Assembly (NCBI GenBank): GCA_021784755.1
Contig: JAJYHM010000050.1
Span: 25,084-89,083 of the forward strand
DNA length: 64,000 bases
From: Pseudomonadota bacterium
GTDB taxonomy: Bacteria > Pseudomonadota > Gammaproteobacteria > Acidiferrobacterales > Acidiferrobacteraceae
Direction of reading: 5' to 3'
A model generated the notes under the pieces. That model did no database searches. It saw only the letters and a list, made by a program, of their open reading frames with translations, and had not been told where the DNA came from. A program made the translations under genes and the position numbers. Below, in pieces: positions 10,176-20,019 of the stretch (position 1 is its first letter; each line of letters begins with the position of its first letter).

Positions 10176-10218
10176 TCCTTCGGCCCGCCGCCCGAGTGCG
10201 GAGCTGGATAGAAAAGGC

Positions 10219-10281
10219 GGCTCTTCCGCACAAAGTGTGGGTAGCCGGTGTGGCTAATCGAGGCCTTTAAGGAAGATTTTC
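10219..10281. repeat. Left TIR of ISL3 element
   Basis: ggctcttccgcacaaagtgtgggtagccggtgtggctaatcgaggcctttaaggaagattttc. Confidence 0.88.
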
Positions 10282-10526
10282 TTTCCGACTTTGACGCAGC
10301 GTTTCACCTTGGCTTGTCCCTCGGTGGTAGGCATGAGATGACCGCATTGGCGACATTGATCGAGCTCCACGCGGTAGACATCGACGCGTCGGCCAGCGAG
10401 CCGGCCCGTCAGATCGACCGGGTAGGTGGCAATCTTGCGTTTGAGCGAAGGGCCTGAACACCTCTCGCAGAGACGCGGGGCGGCGTGGGGATCTTTATGC
10501 TTGAGTAGAGTGAGCCAGTTTCCCAT
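10254..10526 (-). CDS. YgiT-type zinc-ribbon protein carried by the ISL3 element
   Basis: 90 aa, two CxxC pairs: LCERCSGPSLKRKIATYPVDLTGRLAGRRVDVYRVELDQCRQCGHLMPTTEGQAKVKRC. Confidence 0.7.
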   Translation of the reverse strand: MGNWLTLLKHKDPHAAPRLCERCSGPSLKRKIATYPVDLTGRLAGRRVDVYRVELDQCRQCGHLMPTTEGQAKVKRCVKVGKKIFLKGLD

Positions 10527-10555
10527 ACTCCCAGTTTCTCAGAACGGGATGATCT

Positions 10556-11842
10556 ATGCACCTCGCCTTGAAGACACTACTAAACCGTGTGGAACCCATG
10601 AAGGGCTTTGTCTATGAGTCGAGCCGTATCCACCCGGCCGGCCAAACGCGCAAAGGAGGTTTATCGGCCACGCCCTCCATCGAGATCGGGCTACGCGCGC
10701 ATCACAGCCAATCAGGCCACTGCTCCCAGTGCCTGCGGCCGGCGCCGGGGTATGACAGCCTTTCTGAGCGACGCTTTCAATTCGTGCCGTTGTGGGGCAT
10801 GCCGACCTGGTTCCTGTATACGCCCCGGCGGTTAGAGTGCGATCAGTGTGGTATCCATGTAGAGCATCCGCCGTGGGCTTTGGGTAAACGCCCGGTCACG
10901 CAAAGCTTCGCCTGGTTCCTCGCCAGTTGGGCCAAGCTGCTGAGCTGGCAGGTGGTCTCGCGGCGCTTCCAGACCAGCCGGGAAAGCGTTTTTCGCTCGG
11001 TGGAGATGGCCGTGATTTGGGGCCGCGAACGCCTGGATCTTACCGGCATCTCGGCCCTCGGCGTAGACGAGATCTATTGGAAGAAGGGCAAGTTCCTCAC
11101 GCTCGTGTATCAAATCAACGAGGGCATGAAGCGGCTCTTGTTTGTCATCGAGAATCGCCAAGAGAAGAGCCTGTCTCGGTTCTTTGTCTGGTTTGGCAAG
11201 GAACGCAGTGCGGCGATTGAGTTCGTCTGCTCGGACATGTGGAAGCCCTACCTGAACGTCATCGCGCGACACGCCCCCAACGCCCTGAACATCCTGGATC
11301 GCTATCATATTGCCGCCAAGATGAACAAAGCGATCGATGAGGTGCGTGCGCAGGAAACACGCGCCCTGAAATCTCTCGCTCATGGGGCGAAGGTCATCCT
11401 CACACACTCGCGCTGGTGCCTCTTAAAGCGCCCCGAGAACTTGACCGAGAACCAAGCGATCAAACTCAAAGACCTGCTCTCGTACAACTTGAAATCCATA
11501 CGAGCTTATCTCCTCAAGGAGGAGTTCCAGATGTTTTGGGAGTACGTCTCGCCGGCATGGGCCGAAAAGTTCATGGATCAATGGTGTAAGAAGGTGATGC
11601 GATCGCGCTTGGAACCGATGAAGAAGATCGCGCGCATGATCCGTGTGCACAAGCCGCTTATCTTGAACTGGTTCGCAGCCCGTGATGAGGTCTCTCTTGG
11701 TGCCGTCGAGGGCTTAAACAACAAACTCAAAGCGAGTATCAGGACATCTTATGGATTTCGCACCCCAAAAGCCATAAAGATCATGCTTTATCATAAGCTT
11801 GGCACGTTACCGGAGCCAGAGCTTACCCACAGATTCTGCTGA
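10556..11842 (+). CDS. ISL3-family transposase
   Basis: LGVDEIYWKKGKFLTLVYQI, VCSDMWKPYLNVIARHAPNALNILDRYHIAAKMNKAIDEVR, EGLNNKLKASIRTSYGFRTP. Confidence 0.95.
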   Translation: MHLALKTLLNRVEPMKGFVYESSRIHPAGQTRKGGLSATPSIEIGLRAHHSQSGHCSQCLRPAPGYDSLSERRFQFVPLWGMPTWFLYTPRRLECDQCGIHVEHPPWALGKRPVTQSFAWFLASWAKLLSWQVVSRRFQTSRESVFRSVEMAVIWGRERLDLTGISALGVDEIYWKKGKFLTLVYQINEGMKRLLFVIENRQEKSLSRFFVWFGKERSAAIEFVCSDMWKPYLNVIARHAPNALNILDRYHIAAKMNKAIDEVRAQETRALKSLAHGAKVILTHSRWCLLKRPENLTENQAIKLKDLLSYNLKSIRAYLLKEEFQMFWEYVSPAWAEKFMDQWCKKVMRSRLEPMKKIARMIRVHKPLILNWFAARDEVSLGAVEGLNNKLKASIRTSYGFRTPKAIKIMLYHKLGTLPEPELTHRFC

Positions 11843-11897
11843 GGAGCCGAAAAGGCTAAGGGTTGCGCCCGAAATGGGCGCATGATAGAGTACCTTC

Positions 11898-12221
11898 ATG
11901 CGGATCATCGCCCGGCGAACCTTGCGGAAGTTTGTCGAATCGCTCAGCAGACACAAGGATCAGCCGGCGGTCAAGGCCGCGCTGGATGCCTGGTTCGAGG
12001 AGGTCCGGAAGGCGTGCTGGACGAGCACGGCCGAGGTGAAGCAGTCCTATGCCACCGCCAGCATCGTGACGGCCGAGCGCATTGTCTTCAACGTGAAGGG
12101 CAACGCATACCGGCTGGTCGTAGCGGTTGATTTTGAGAAGGGCATTGTCTGGATCAAATGGATCGGCACGCACAAGGACTATGACCGGATCGACGTGACG
12201 GAGGTGGAGCATGGCAAATGA
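11898..12221 (+). CDS. higB: HigB-family type II toxin (mRNA interferase)
   Basis: MRIIARRTLRKFVE...RIVFNVKGNAYRLVVAVDFEKGIVWIKWIGTHKDYDRIDV. Confidence 0.9.
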   Translation: MRIIARRTLRKFVESLSRHKDQPAVKAALDAWFEEVRKACWTSTAEVKQSYATASIVTAERIVFNVKGNAYRLVVAVDFEKGIVWIKWIGTHKDYDRIDVTEVEHGK

Positions 12222-12591
12222 GCTGAAGCCGATTCGGACGGAAGCGGATTATGAGAAAGCCCTCGCCGAGGTCGAGCGTCTTTGGGGTGCGAAGAGCGGC
12301 ACACCGAAGGGTGATCGGCTCGACGTGCTGGCGACGCTGATCGACGCCTACGAGGCGGAGCACTACCCAATGGACCCGCCCGATCCGGTCGAAGCGATCA
12401 AGTTCCGCATGGAGCAGCAGGGTCTTTCGCGCAAGGACCTGGAACCCCTCATCGGAACGCGAACGCGCGTCGCGGAAGTGTTGAACCGCAAGCGCAGCCT
12501 GTCGATCAGCATGATCCGGCGCTTACACGAGCACCTTGGCATTTCCGCCGAAGTGCTGATCCGTCCGTCACGGACCGAGAACGCCGCATGA
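12211..12591 (+). CDS. higA: HigA-family antitoxin (XRE HTH)
   Basis: Overlaps higB; AIKFRMEQQGLSRKDLEPLIGTRTRVAEVLNRKRSLSISMIRRLHEHLGISAEVLI. Confidence 0.9.
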   Translation: MANELKPIRTEADYEKALAEVERLWGAKSGTPKGDRLDVLATLIDAYEAEHYPMDPPDPVEAIKFRMEQQGLSRKDLEPLIGTRTRVAEVLNRKRSLSISMIRRLHEHLGISAEVLIRPSRTENAA

Positions 12592-12604
12592 TCGCCGTCG
12601 TACG

Positions 12605-12667
12605 GAAAATCTTCCTTAAAAGCCTCGATTAGCCACGCCAACTACCGACGCTTTGTACGGAAGAGCC
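12605..12667. repeat. Right TIR of ISL3 element
   Basis: Reverse complement: ggctcttccgtacaaagcgtcggtagttggcgtggctaatcgaggcttttaaggaagattttc. Confidence 0.88.
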
Positions 12668-13039
12668 GGATTTCGTGGGCCGTCGCATCGCAGGAAGCGC
12701 ACGTCTCACATCCTAATATGGGCAATTTCCGCGTGGCCTATCGGCTAGGAATTTGGTTTCGGTACCTGCCGATACGCGCCACCCGGCCTATCGGACGCCA
12801 GGACGCGATCGCGGCCGCCATCAAGGCCGACACGCTCTCGCTCTCGGCTTTCGAAGCTAGACTTTTCGCGTGGATGCCCCCGTACAGCGGGCCTGGTTTG
12901 CGCCGGGCCCGAAGGCTGATGAGCCCATGTTTTCGTTCATGAGGCGAATCGGCATGTGCGTGGGCCTTCTCGCCACCAACCCCGCGAATCGCGGGCTCAT
13001 CCGCGATGGGATCAAGTTCTAATAGCTACGTACAGCCCC

Positions 13040-13993
13040 TCAGCCCTGTTGCGCGACTGCTGCGTTGGCGGCCGGCGGATCCGCGGCCTCCTTGCCCCGC
13101 CCGAACCACTGGACGAAGGCGTCGCGCGGTGGCGCGGCATGGGCCTCGGCAAGCGTCCTGCGGTCTTCCATGGCCTGCTCGTGGAAATTGCCGACGTCGC
13201 GCGCCACGGCTTCCTGGGAACGCTCCATAAGCCCGAGATAGGCCTCGGCGTCCAAGGGCATCTCCAGTTCCCGGCGGATGGCGACATTGGCACGCACGAC
13301 CAGCGCCCCAAAGGCGATCCCGGCATTGGCCGCGTCGCGCAGCAACTTGGCCTCGGCCACCAAGAGCGCCTGCTTCAAGTCGCGCATGCGCTCGATGGCC
13401 CCTTCGATCGCGGTCTGGGCCTCGGTCAATATCTGGTTCTGCACGTCCCAGAAGGCCGACTGCGTGGCCTGCGCCTGGTCCATCTCGCGCATCCGCGCGA
13501 GCGCCTCGTCGCGCCGCCCGCCGGCCGCCTCGATCAAGAGCTCCTGGACCTTGATGTCTTCCTTCAGCCGCTTCACGGGCAATTGCTCGACCCCGAGATC
13601 GGCGACACTGCGCACGAAGAACTCGTTGGCGGTGACGACCGCCTGCACGGTGGGCATGGACCCCACGATATGCACCTTGTTCAGGTCGCCGCCTATGCCC
13701 CGGATGAGCGCCTCGTGCTGACCCGTGCCCAGATCGTCGCGCGCGAACCCCGCCAGATACTCCTGGGCGTGGGCCAAGGCCTCCGCCGACTTGAGATAAA
13801 CCTCGCGACGCAGCGCCATGTCGCGCTCGCGATCGCGCATCAGGGCATCATGACGCAGGCGCTCCCTGTTGCGTTCGGACTCGCTGCGGTTTTGCATGTA
13901 GAGCCCGCTTAGTGTGATAGTCGACCCGGTGGTGATCGCATAAAAAATGGCCGGCACGGACTTCAGTAAGGCAAACACCGATTCCAGCAACAT
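13040..13993 (-). CDS. Hypothetical membrane-anchored coiled-coil protein
   Basis: 317 aa; one N-terminal hydrophobic segment followed by long charged helices. Confidence 0.6.
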   Translation of the reverse strand: MLLESVFALLKSVPAIFYAITTGSTITLSGLYMQNRSESERNRERLRHDALMRDRERDMALRREVYLKSAEALAHAQEYLAGFARDDLGTGQHEALIRGIGGDLNKVHIVGSMPTVQAVVTANEFFVRSVADLGVEQLPVKRLKEDIKVQELLIEAAGGRRDEALARMREMDQAQATQSAFWDVQNQILTEAQTAIEGAIERMRDLKQALLVAEAKLLRDAANAGIAFGALVVRANVAIRRELEMPLDAEAYLGLMERSQEAVARDVGNFHEQAMEDRRTLAEAHAAPPRDAFVQWFGRGKEAADPPAANAAVAQQG

Positions 13994-14009
13994 GTAGAGA
14001 TGCCCTCAG

Positions 14010-14945
14010 TCAGTTCAGACGATACCCGAAGACCTTGGCGAAACGTTCGCCGAAGGCCTCGGCGTCTATGGTGTGATTCTGTGTCCCGTTGTGCTCAATC
14101 TTCAGAGAGCCGAGGAGCGATGCGACGCGCCCGCTGGTCTCCCAGTCGAAGCCTCTTTCCAACCCAAAAAGTAGGCCCGCGCGGTAGGCGTCACCACATC
14201 CGGTGGGATCGCAGACTTTGTCCGCGCGCACCGGGGGGATGTGATAGACGTGCCCCTCGGCATGGATCTCCGAGCCCTCGGCGCCCTTCGTCACAATGAA
14301 AGCGCGGGTGCGCGCGGCAAGCTTAGCGATACCGACATCGGTACGGGTCGCAAGCATCTGGGCCTCGTAGTCGTTCACGCACACATAATCGGCCTGATCA
14401 ACAAATGAGAGCAGTTCCGCGCCCTCGAACATAGGTAGTCCCTGACCCGGATCAAAAATGAAGGGTATGCCGGCCTCCGCGAACTGCCGCGCGTGGTCTA
14501 TCATGCCCTGTCGCCCATCCGGCGAGACGATGCCGAGCGTGACGCCAGCGGCATCGGCGACGCGGTTGCGGTGCGACTCGCCCATGGCCCCGGGATGAAA
14601 GGCAGTGATCTGGTTGTCATCCAGATCAGTCGTGATGAAGGCCTGCGCCGTATACGTCCCCGGCACCTCGGTCACATGGCGACGCGCGATGCCGTGCCGA
14701 TCCATCCATTGGGCATAAGGGAGGAAATCCTCGCCGACCGTACCCATGGGCACGGCCTTGCCGCCCAGCGCGATCAGGTTATAAGCAATATTGCCGGCGC
14801 AGCCCCCGAACTCGCGCCGCATGGTCGGCACCATAAACGACACATTCAAAATATGCAGCCGGTCCGGAAGAATATGTCGTCCAAACTGGTCCGGAAACAC
14901 CATAATCGTATCGAACGCAAAGGATCCGCAAATCAACGTGGTCAT
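14010..14945 (-). CDS. PfkB-family carbohydrate/adenosine kinase
   Basis: Start trimmed to MTTLICGSFAFDTIMVFPDQF; GGCAGNIAYNLIALGG and DPTGCGDAYRAGLLFGL motifs. Confidence 0.9.
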   Translation of the reverse strand: MTTLICGSFAFDTIMVFPDQFGRHILPDRLHILNVSFMVPTMRREFGGCAGNIAYNLIALGGKAVPMGTVGEDFLPYAQWMDRHGIARRHVTEVPGTYTAQAFITTDLDDNQITAFHPGAMGESHRNRVADAAGVTLGIVSPDGRQGMIDHARQFAEAGIPFIFDPGQGLPMFEGAELLSFVDQADYVCVNDYEAQMLATRTDVGIAKLAARTRAFIVTKGAEGSEIHAEGHVYHIPPVRADKVCDPTGCGDAYRAGLLFGLERGFDWETSGRVASLLGSLKIEHNGTQNHTIDAEAFGERFAKVFGYRLN

Positions 14946-15085
14946 TGTCCCTAAAATCCTCGTGAGTGGACCGGCCGCTGAACACGGGTAACCCAATGGC
15001 GCACAGCATAACCGCCACCGAGGCCTCCCGATATCGCAACCGGCCCGAATGGAAGAAAAGGCCCGACAGGTGGCTGCCACCGGGC

Positions 15086-16546
15086 TCAGGCGTGGGTCGC
15101 CGCAGGCCTCCAGGCCAGGTCGAGCTCGCGCGCGGCGCGCACTTCATCCACGCGGCGCACAGGCAGCGTATGGGGTGCAGCCTTCAGAACGTCCGGCGTG
15201 GACGAGGCCTCGGCGAGGATCTCCGCCATGGCCGCCACAAAACCGTCGAGCTCGTCGCGGCTTTCGGTCTCGGTCGGCTCGATCAACAGACACTCCGGAA
15301 CCATCAAAGGAAAGTAGATGGTCGGCGCGTGGTAGCCCTTATCGAGCAAGCGCTTGGCGACATCGAGCGCGGTCACCCCGGTTCTTTCCTTGAGGCCTTT
15401 CAAGGTCAACAGAAACTCGTGCGTGGCGCGGCGACGCCTGTAGGCGGGCTCGAACCCCAAGGCGCCGAGGCGCGCGAGCAGGTAGTTCGCATTCAAGGTG
15501 GCGTAGTCACTGATCCGCGCCATGCCCTCACGTCCGACAAGCCGCGCATACACATAGGCGCGCAAAAGCACACCCGCGTTGCCCATGAAGGCCGATAAAC
15601 GGCCGATGGTCTGCGGGCGGGTCTTCTCCGTGATCCAGCTATAGCGCCCGCCGCTCTCGGCGACCATGGGCACCGGCAAAAACGGCAGGAGCCGCTCACT
15701 TACACCCACAGGCCCCGCGCCCGGACCGCCGCCACCATGAGGGGTGGAAAAGGTCTTGTGGAGATTCAGGTGCACAACATCGAAACCCATGTCCCCGGGC
15801 TTGACCCGGCCCAGGATGGCATTCAGGTTCGCGCCGTCGTAATAGAGAAGCCCACCCGCGGCATGCACACGCCGCGCGATCTCCTCGATGTGGCGATCAA
15901 AGACACCCAGGGTCGAGGGGTTAGTCAACATGAGGCCCGCGGTCTGCGGTCCGATGGCCGCATCGAGCGCTGCTAGGTCGATGTCACCATCGGGGCGCAC
16001 GTCGATCTCCCGCACACGGTAACCGCACATAGCCGCGGTCGCTGGATTAGTCCCGTGGGCCGCCTTGGGGATCAGGATCTCGTCGCGCACGTGGTCGTTA
16101 CGAGAGCGATGGTAGGCGCGGATCATGGCCACACCCGCGAACTCGCCCTGAGCCCCGGCCATGGGGGTGAGCGACACCGCGCGCATGCCGGTCACGTCTT
16201 TCAACATCTCCTGCAGTTCGAAAAGACACGCGAGAAAACCCTGGCCTGTCGACTCGGGCGCGAGCGGATGACGGTTCGCGAAGCCCGGCAGGATCGCCGC
16301 GGCGTGCGCGGCCCGGGGGTTATATTTCATCGTGCACGAACCGAGCGGATAGAAGTGCGTATCGATGGAGAAATTCCGCTGGCTCAAGCGCGTGTAATGC
16401 CGGACCGCCTGCAGCTCCGAGACCTCCGGCAGGACGGGCGGCTCGCGCCTGAGGAGCGCCGGCGGAATGTCGCCGGGCTCGGGCAACGAATGCGGCATCT
16501 GCGCGCCGTTTACCCGCCCACTCTGGCCTCTCTCGAATATGAGCAC
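15086..16546 (-). CDS. gcvPB: Glycine dehydrogenase (decarboxylating) subunit 2
   Basis: [81 protein letters not shown]. Confidence 0.95.
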   Translation of the reverse strand: MLIFERGQSGRVNGAQMPHSLPEPGDIPPALLRREPPVLPEVSELQAVRHYTRLSQRNFSIDTHFYPLGSCTMKYNPRAAHAAAILPGFANRHPLAPESTGQGFLACLFELQEMLKDVTGMRAVSLTPMAGAQGEFAGVAMIRAYHRSRNDHVRDEILIPKAAHGTNPATAAMCGYRVREIDVRPDGDIDLAALDAAIGPQTAGLMLTNPSTLGVFDRHIEEIARRVHAAGGLLYYDGANLNAILGRVKPGDMGFDVVHLNLHKTFSTPHGGGGPGAGPVGVSERLLPFLPVPMVAESGGRYSWITEKTRPQTIGRLSAFMGNAGVLLRAYVYARLVGREGMARISDYATLNANYLLARLGALGFEPAYRRRRATHEFLLTLKGLKERTGVTALDVAKRLLDKGYHAPTIYFPLMVPECLLIEPTETESRDELDGFVAAMAEILAEASSTPDVLKAAPHTLPVRRVDEVRAARELDLAWRPAATHA

Positions 16547-16552
16547 GGGCGG

Positions 16553-17053
16553 CTACTTCAGGACAGCAATGGCAGCAGCGTAGTCCGGTTCCTGACCGAT
16601 CTCGGCTACGAGTTGGGCGTGCGCAACCCGGTCCTCAGCATCAAGGACCACGACCGCGCGGGCTGTTATCCCCTCGAGCGGCCCGTCCTGAATCAAGACC
16701 CCGTAATCGCGCGCGAAATGGCGGTCGCGCATCATAGACAGCGGCACGACATGCGAGGTGCCTTCGGCCGAACAAAAACGGCCTTGCGCGAACGGCAGGT
16801 CGGAAGACACCACGAGCACCACCGTGTTCTTGTCCTTGGCGGCATATTCGTCGAAACGTTTTGTGCTTATGGCGCACACCGGCGTGTCGAGACTCGGGAC
16901 GATGCTGATGATCTTCTTCTTGCCCTTGAAATCGCCAAGACCCACGTTCGCGAGCGAACCATTGACGAGCTTGAAATCCGGCGCCTTGGTGCCGACTTTT
17001 GGAAGATCGCCGGAGGTGGTGCAGGGGGTGCCTTTCAGGGTGATTTTTGCCAT
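16553..17053 (-). CDS. tpx: Thiol peroxidase
   Basis: [27 protein letters not shown]...[18 protein letters not shown]. Confidence 0.95.
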   Translation of the reverse strand: MAKITLKGTPCTTSGDLPKVGTKAPDFKLVNGSLANVGLGDFKGKKKIISIVPSLDTPVCAISTKRFDEYAAKDKNTVVLVVSSDLPFAQGRFCSAEGTSHVVPLSMMRDRHFARDYGVLIQDGPLEGITARAVVVLDAEDRVAHAQLVAEIGQEPDYAAAIAVLK

Positions 17054-17056
17054 GTC

Positions 17057-18457
17057 TTAAGAGCTCCTTGGGTTGTCGTCCTTGTATGCGCAGGGGGGAT
17101 CGAGACGGCGCTTCATCACGATCCGCTCCAAATGCTCGGCGTAGCGCGCCATATCGTCCGGGGTCTTGGTCTCGGTGGCGCACACAAGCAGGCCGTCGCT
17201 CATCTCCGGGAAGGACTCACCGAGCGCATAACCGCCGAGAATGCCCTGCGCCTCGAGGGCGCGCAGGGCCTCGGGCACCGGCACCGGGAGCCTAAGCGCC
17301 ACTTCATGAAAAAACGGCGTCGCCGGAAAGGCTGCGCGCACCCCCGGTATGGCGGTCAGGCGCGCGCGCAAATCGGCGGTATGGGCGTGCGAGGCGAGCG
17401 CCACGCGGCGCAGACCCTCGGGCCCCAAGAGCGCCATGTGCACCGTGGCTGCGGTCACGAGCAGACCCTGGTTCGTGCAGATATTGGAGGTCGCCTTGGA
17501 TCGGCGGATGTGTTGTTCGCGCGCCTGCAAGGTGAGCGTGAAGGCCTCGTGGCCGGCGACATCGACCGTGCGCCCGACGACGCGTCCAGGCATCTGGCGG
17601 ACGTGCTCGCTCCGACAGGCCATGAAGCCGAAGTAGGGTCCGCCCGAGGACAAGGGCGCGCCGAGCGGCTGCCCCTCGCCGACTGCGATGTCACAACCTG
17701 GGCCCCACATTCCCGGCGGCGCAAGCAATGCGCAGGAGACGGGGTTCACGAGTCCTATGGCCACGAGACCGTGATCCCGGGCCAAGGCAGTCAAGGCATG
17801 CACGTCCTCCAGACAACCGAAAAAGTTCGGCTGGGGGATGACGAGCGCCGCGGCCCCGTCGAGACGCGCCTTCAGGGCCTCCAGGTCGGTCGTGCCATCG
17901 GTGCCCATGGGCACGATCTCGAGCGTGATCGACTGCGCCGATACCACCGCCTCCACGACTTTGCGGTAGAGGGGGTGAACGGTTTCGGGAATCAGCACGC
18001 GTCGCGACCGGCCATGCAGCCGCACGGCCATCAACACGGCCTCGGCCAAGGCCGATGAGCCGTCATAGAGGCTGGCGTTGGCGACATCGAGACCGACAAG
18101 GCTCGTAATCATCGTCTGGAATTCGTAGAGCACCTGCAAGGTGCCCTGGCTCGCCTCGGCCTGATAGGGCGTATAGGCGGTATAGAACTCGCCGCGGCTC
18201 GCGATCTCCCAAACCGCCGCCGGAATGTGGTGCTCATAGGCGCCGGCGCCCAGGAAGGTCAGGAACTCGCCGTCAACGGCGGCGCGCTCACGCATGAGGC
18301 GACTCACCTCTTGTTCCGTTATCGCCTCCGGCACGCCGGCAAGCGGCGCTGAACGCAGCCGCGATGGGATCTCATCGAAGAGATCCTCGACCGAGGCCGC
18401 GCCTATGGTCTCAAGCATCGCGTCCCGATCGGCCGCGGTATGGGGGATGAAGGGCAT
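17057..18457 (-). CDS. gcvPA: Glycine dehydrogenase (decarboxylating) subunit 1
   Basis: [79 protein letters not shown]. Confidence 0.95.
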   Translation of the reverse strand: MPFIPHTAADRDAMLETIGAASVEDLFDEIPSRLRSAPLAGVPEAITEQEVSRLMRERAAVDGEFLTFLGAGAYEHHIPAAVWEIASRGEFYTAYTPYQAEASQGTLQVLYEFQTMITSLVGLDVANASLYDGSSALAEAVLMAVRLHGRSRRVLIPETVHPLYRKVVEAVVSAQSITLEIVPMGTDGTTDLEALKARLDGAAALVIPQPNFFGCLEDVHALTALARDHGLVAIGLVNPVSCALLAPPGMWGPGCDIAVGEGQPLGAPLSSGGPYFGFMACRSEHVRQMPGRVVGRTVDVAGHEAFTLTLQAREQHIRRSKATSNICTNQGLLVTAATVHMALLGPEGLRRVALASHAHTADLRARLTAIPGVRAAFPATPFFHEVALRLPVPVPEALRALEAQGILGGYALGESFPEMSDGLLVCATETKTPDDMARYAEHLERIVMKRRLDPPCAYKDDNPRSS

Positions 18458-18460
18458 GAT

Positions 18461-18850
18461 CTAACCTTCGGAGGCCAGCAAGGACTCGTAGGCGGCAGCG
18501 TCGAGGAGTGCGCGGACCGCCTCAGGATCATGGGGTCGCAATTTGAAGAGCCAGCCCTCCCCGTAAGGATCGCTATTGAGGGTCTCGGGCGCACCGGCCA
18601 GCGCCTCGTTCACCTCAGTGACCTCGCCCGCGAGCGGAGCATACACATCCGACGCGGCCTTGACGGATTCGACGACCGCGCATTCCTTGCCGACCACAAG
18701 CTCGGTCCCGGGCTTCGGGAGCTCGACGAATACCATATCGCCCATGAGATCCTGGGCGTGATCGGTGATGCCGACCACGATATCGGCACCTGCCGCGCGG
18801 ACCCACTCGTGGCTCTTCGTGTAGCGCAAATCCCCCGGTACTTTACTCAT
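18461..18850 (-). CDS. gcvH: Glycine cleavage system H protein
   Basis: YTKSHEWVRA...VESVKAASDVYAPLAGEVTEVNEAL lipoyl motif. Confidence 0.95.
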   Translation of the reverse strand: MSKVPGDLRYTKSHEWVRAAGADIVVGITDHAQDLMGDMVFVELPKPGTELVVGKECAVVESVKAASDVYAPLAGEVTEVNEALAGAPETLNSDPYGEGWLFKLRPHDPEAVRALLDAAAYESLLASEG

Positions 18851-18862
18851 CTCTCCTCCCGT

Positions 18863-19957
18863 CTATAGATCGATCAGGACGCGTCCGTGGCGCACAAAAG
18901 GGGGCGCGACCAGCCGTGCGGCCAGCGCCTGCCCGGAACGTCCGGCAAGCGCGCAGACCTCCCCGTCCAAAGCCGCGAGCGGTACCCGGACGAGACCGAT
19001 ACCGCGCGATAGGGTCGGCGAGAAGCTCCCGCTCGTCACCGTCCCCACGCCAAAGGACCCTCGCACCTCCTGGCCCGCGCGCACCACCCCCGCTCCCTGC
19101 AGGACGAGGCCTGTAAGCCTACGCGCAAGACCCTGCGCACGCTGCCGCAAAAGGGCGGAACGGCCGATAAACTCGCGATCGGTGGCGAGATTGACGGTCC
19201 AGGCGAGGCCCGATTCGAGCGGCGAGACCTGTTCATCCATCTCATGTCCGTAAAGATTCATTCCGGCCTCAAGCCGCAGGGTGTCACGGGCGCCGAGCCC
19301 CGCGGGAGCGACCCCCTGGGCCACGAAACGCGTCCAGAGGGCCGCGACTTCATGCGCGTCGACGAGCATCTCGAAGCCCTGCTCGCCCGTGTACCCCGTG
19401 CGCGCCACGAAGCTGTCCCCCGTGAATGCAGCATGGAAGGGGGGCAAACGACCGAGGGCGGCGAAGGCGGCGGCATCCAGCACCCGTGAGGCCGCGGCGT
19501 CGGCCTGCGGCCCCTGCACGGCGATCATGGCCAGATCGGGGCGCGGCGCGATGTCGACGGCAAACGCCCCCGCATGCCCGCGCAGCCAAGCAATGTCGCG
19601 CTCGGCGGGGCCGGCGTTAACGATCAGACGAAACCAGTCGGGGGCGATGAAGTAGGTTATAAGGTCGTCGAGCACGCCCCCCTGCTCGTTCAGGAGACAG
19701 CCGTAGAGGGCCTTTCCGGGGACCGCGAGGCGGTCCACATCGTTGGCAAGCACGTGGCGCAAGAAGTCACGGGCGCGCTCCCCGCGAACCTCCACCGCAC
19801 GCATATGGGATACGTCAAAGATGCCGGCCTGGCGGCGGACAGCGTGGTGCTCGGCAATCTGGGAGCCATAGTGGAGGGGCATATCCCAGCCCCCGAAATC
19901 CACGATACGGGCGCCGGCCTTGACGTGCTCTTCATATAGGGGGGTTCTGTGACCCAT
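18863..19957 (-). CDS. gcvT: Aminomethyltransferase (glycine cleavage T protein)
   Basis: Start trimmed to MGHRTPLYEEHVKAGARIVDFGGWDMPLHYGSQIAEHHAVR. Confidence 0.95.
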   Translation of the reverse strand: MGHRTPLYEEHVKAGARIVDFGGWDMPLHYGSQIAEHHAVRRQAGIFDVSHMRAVEVRGERARDFLRHVLANDVDRLAVPGKALYGCLLNEQGGVLDDLITYFIAPDWFRLIVNAGPAERDIAWLRGHAGAFAVDIAPRPDLAMIAVQGPQADAAASRVLDAAAFAALGRLPPFHAAFTGDSFVARTGYTGEQGFEMLVDAHEVAALWTRFVAQGVAPAGLGARDTLRLEAGMNLYGHEMDEQVSPLESGLAWTVNLATDREFIGRSALLRQRAQGLARRLTGLVLQGAGVVRAGQEVRGSFGVGTVTSGSFSPTLSRGIGLVRVPLAALDGEVCALAGRSGQALAARLVAPPFVRHGRVLIDL

Positions 19958-19985
19958 GAGAGATCTCGCGTTCAATACACACGAA

Positions 19986-20007
19986 CTCGCAGCCCTTGGG
20001 CTGCGAG
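19986..20007 (-). terminator. Strong hairpin between riboswitch and gcvT, candidate expression platform (no U-tract)
   Basis: ctcgcagccc-tt-gggctgcgag, perfect 10-bp inverted repeat. Confidence 0.5.
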
Positions 20008-20019
20008 CGCTTCGGAAAG

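Larger units (their letters stand above)
9367..10180. mobile_element. IS200/IS605-family element, divergent tnpA / degenerate tnpB; boundaries approximate
   Basis: Divergent Y1 transposase and TnpB remnant; hairpin ccggcc-atgc-ggccgg at 9368..9383 beyond the 3' end of tnpA as candidate end hairpin. Confidence 0.75.
10219..12667. mobile_element. ISL3-family insertion sequence with long imperfect TIRs and passenger genes (zinc-ribbon protein, HigB, HigA)
   Basis: Ends GGCTCTTCCG...CGGAAGAGCC; inner TIR tggctaatcgaggc(c/t)tttaaggaagattttc at both ends in inverted orientation; ISL3 transposase inside. Confidence 0.9.

Noticed and set aside
12718-13020. Small ORFs between ISL3 right end and the coiled-coil gene
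   Set aside because: No recognisable motif, no good ribosome site seen; likely non-coding or degraded
16055-18058. 667 aa plus-strand ORF
   Set aside because: Antisense shadow of gcvPB, tpx and gcvPA, all with clear family motifs
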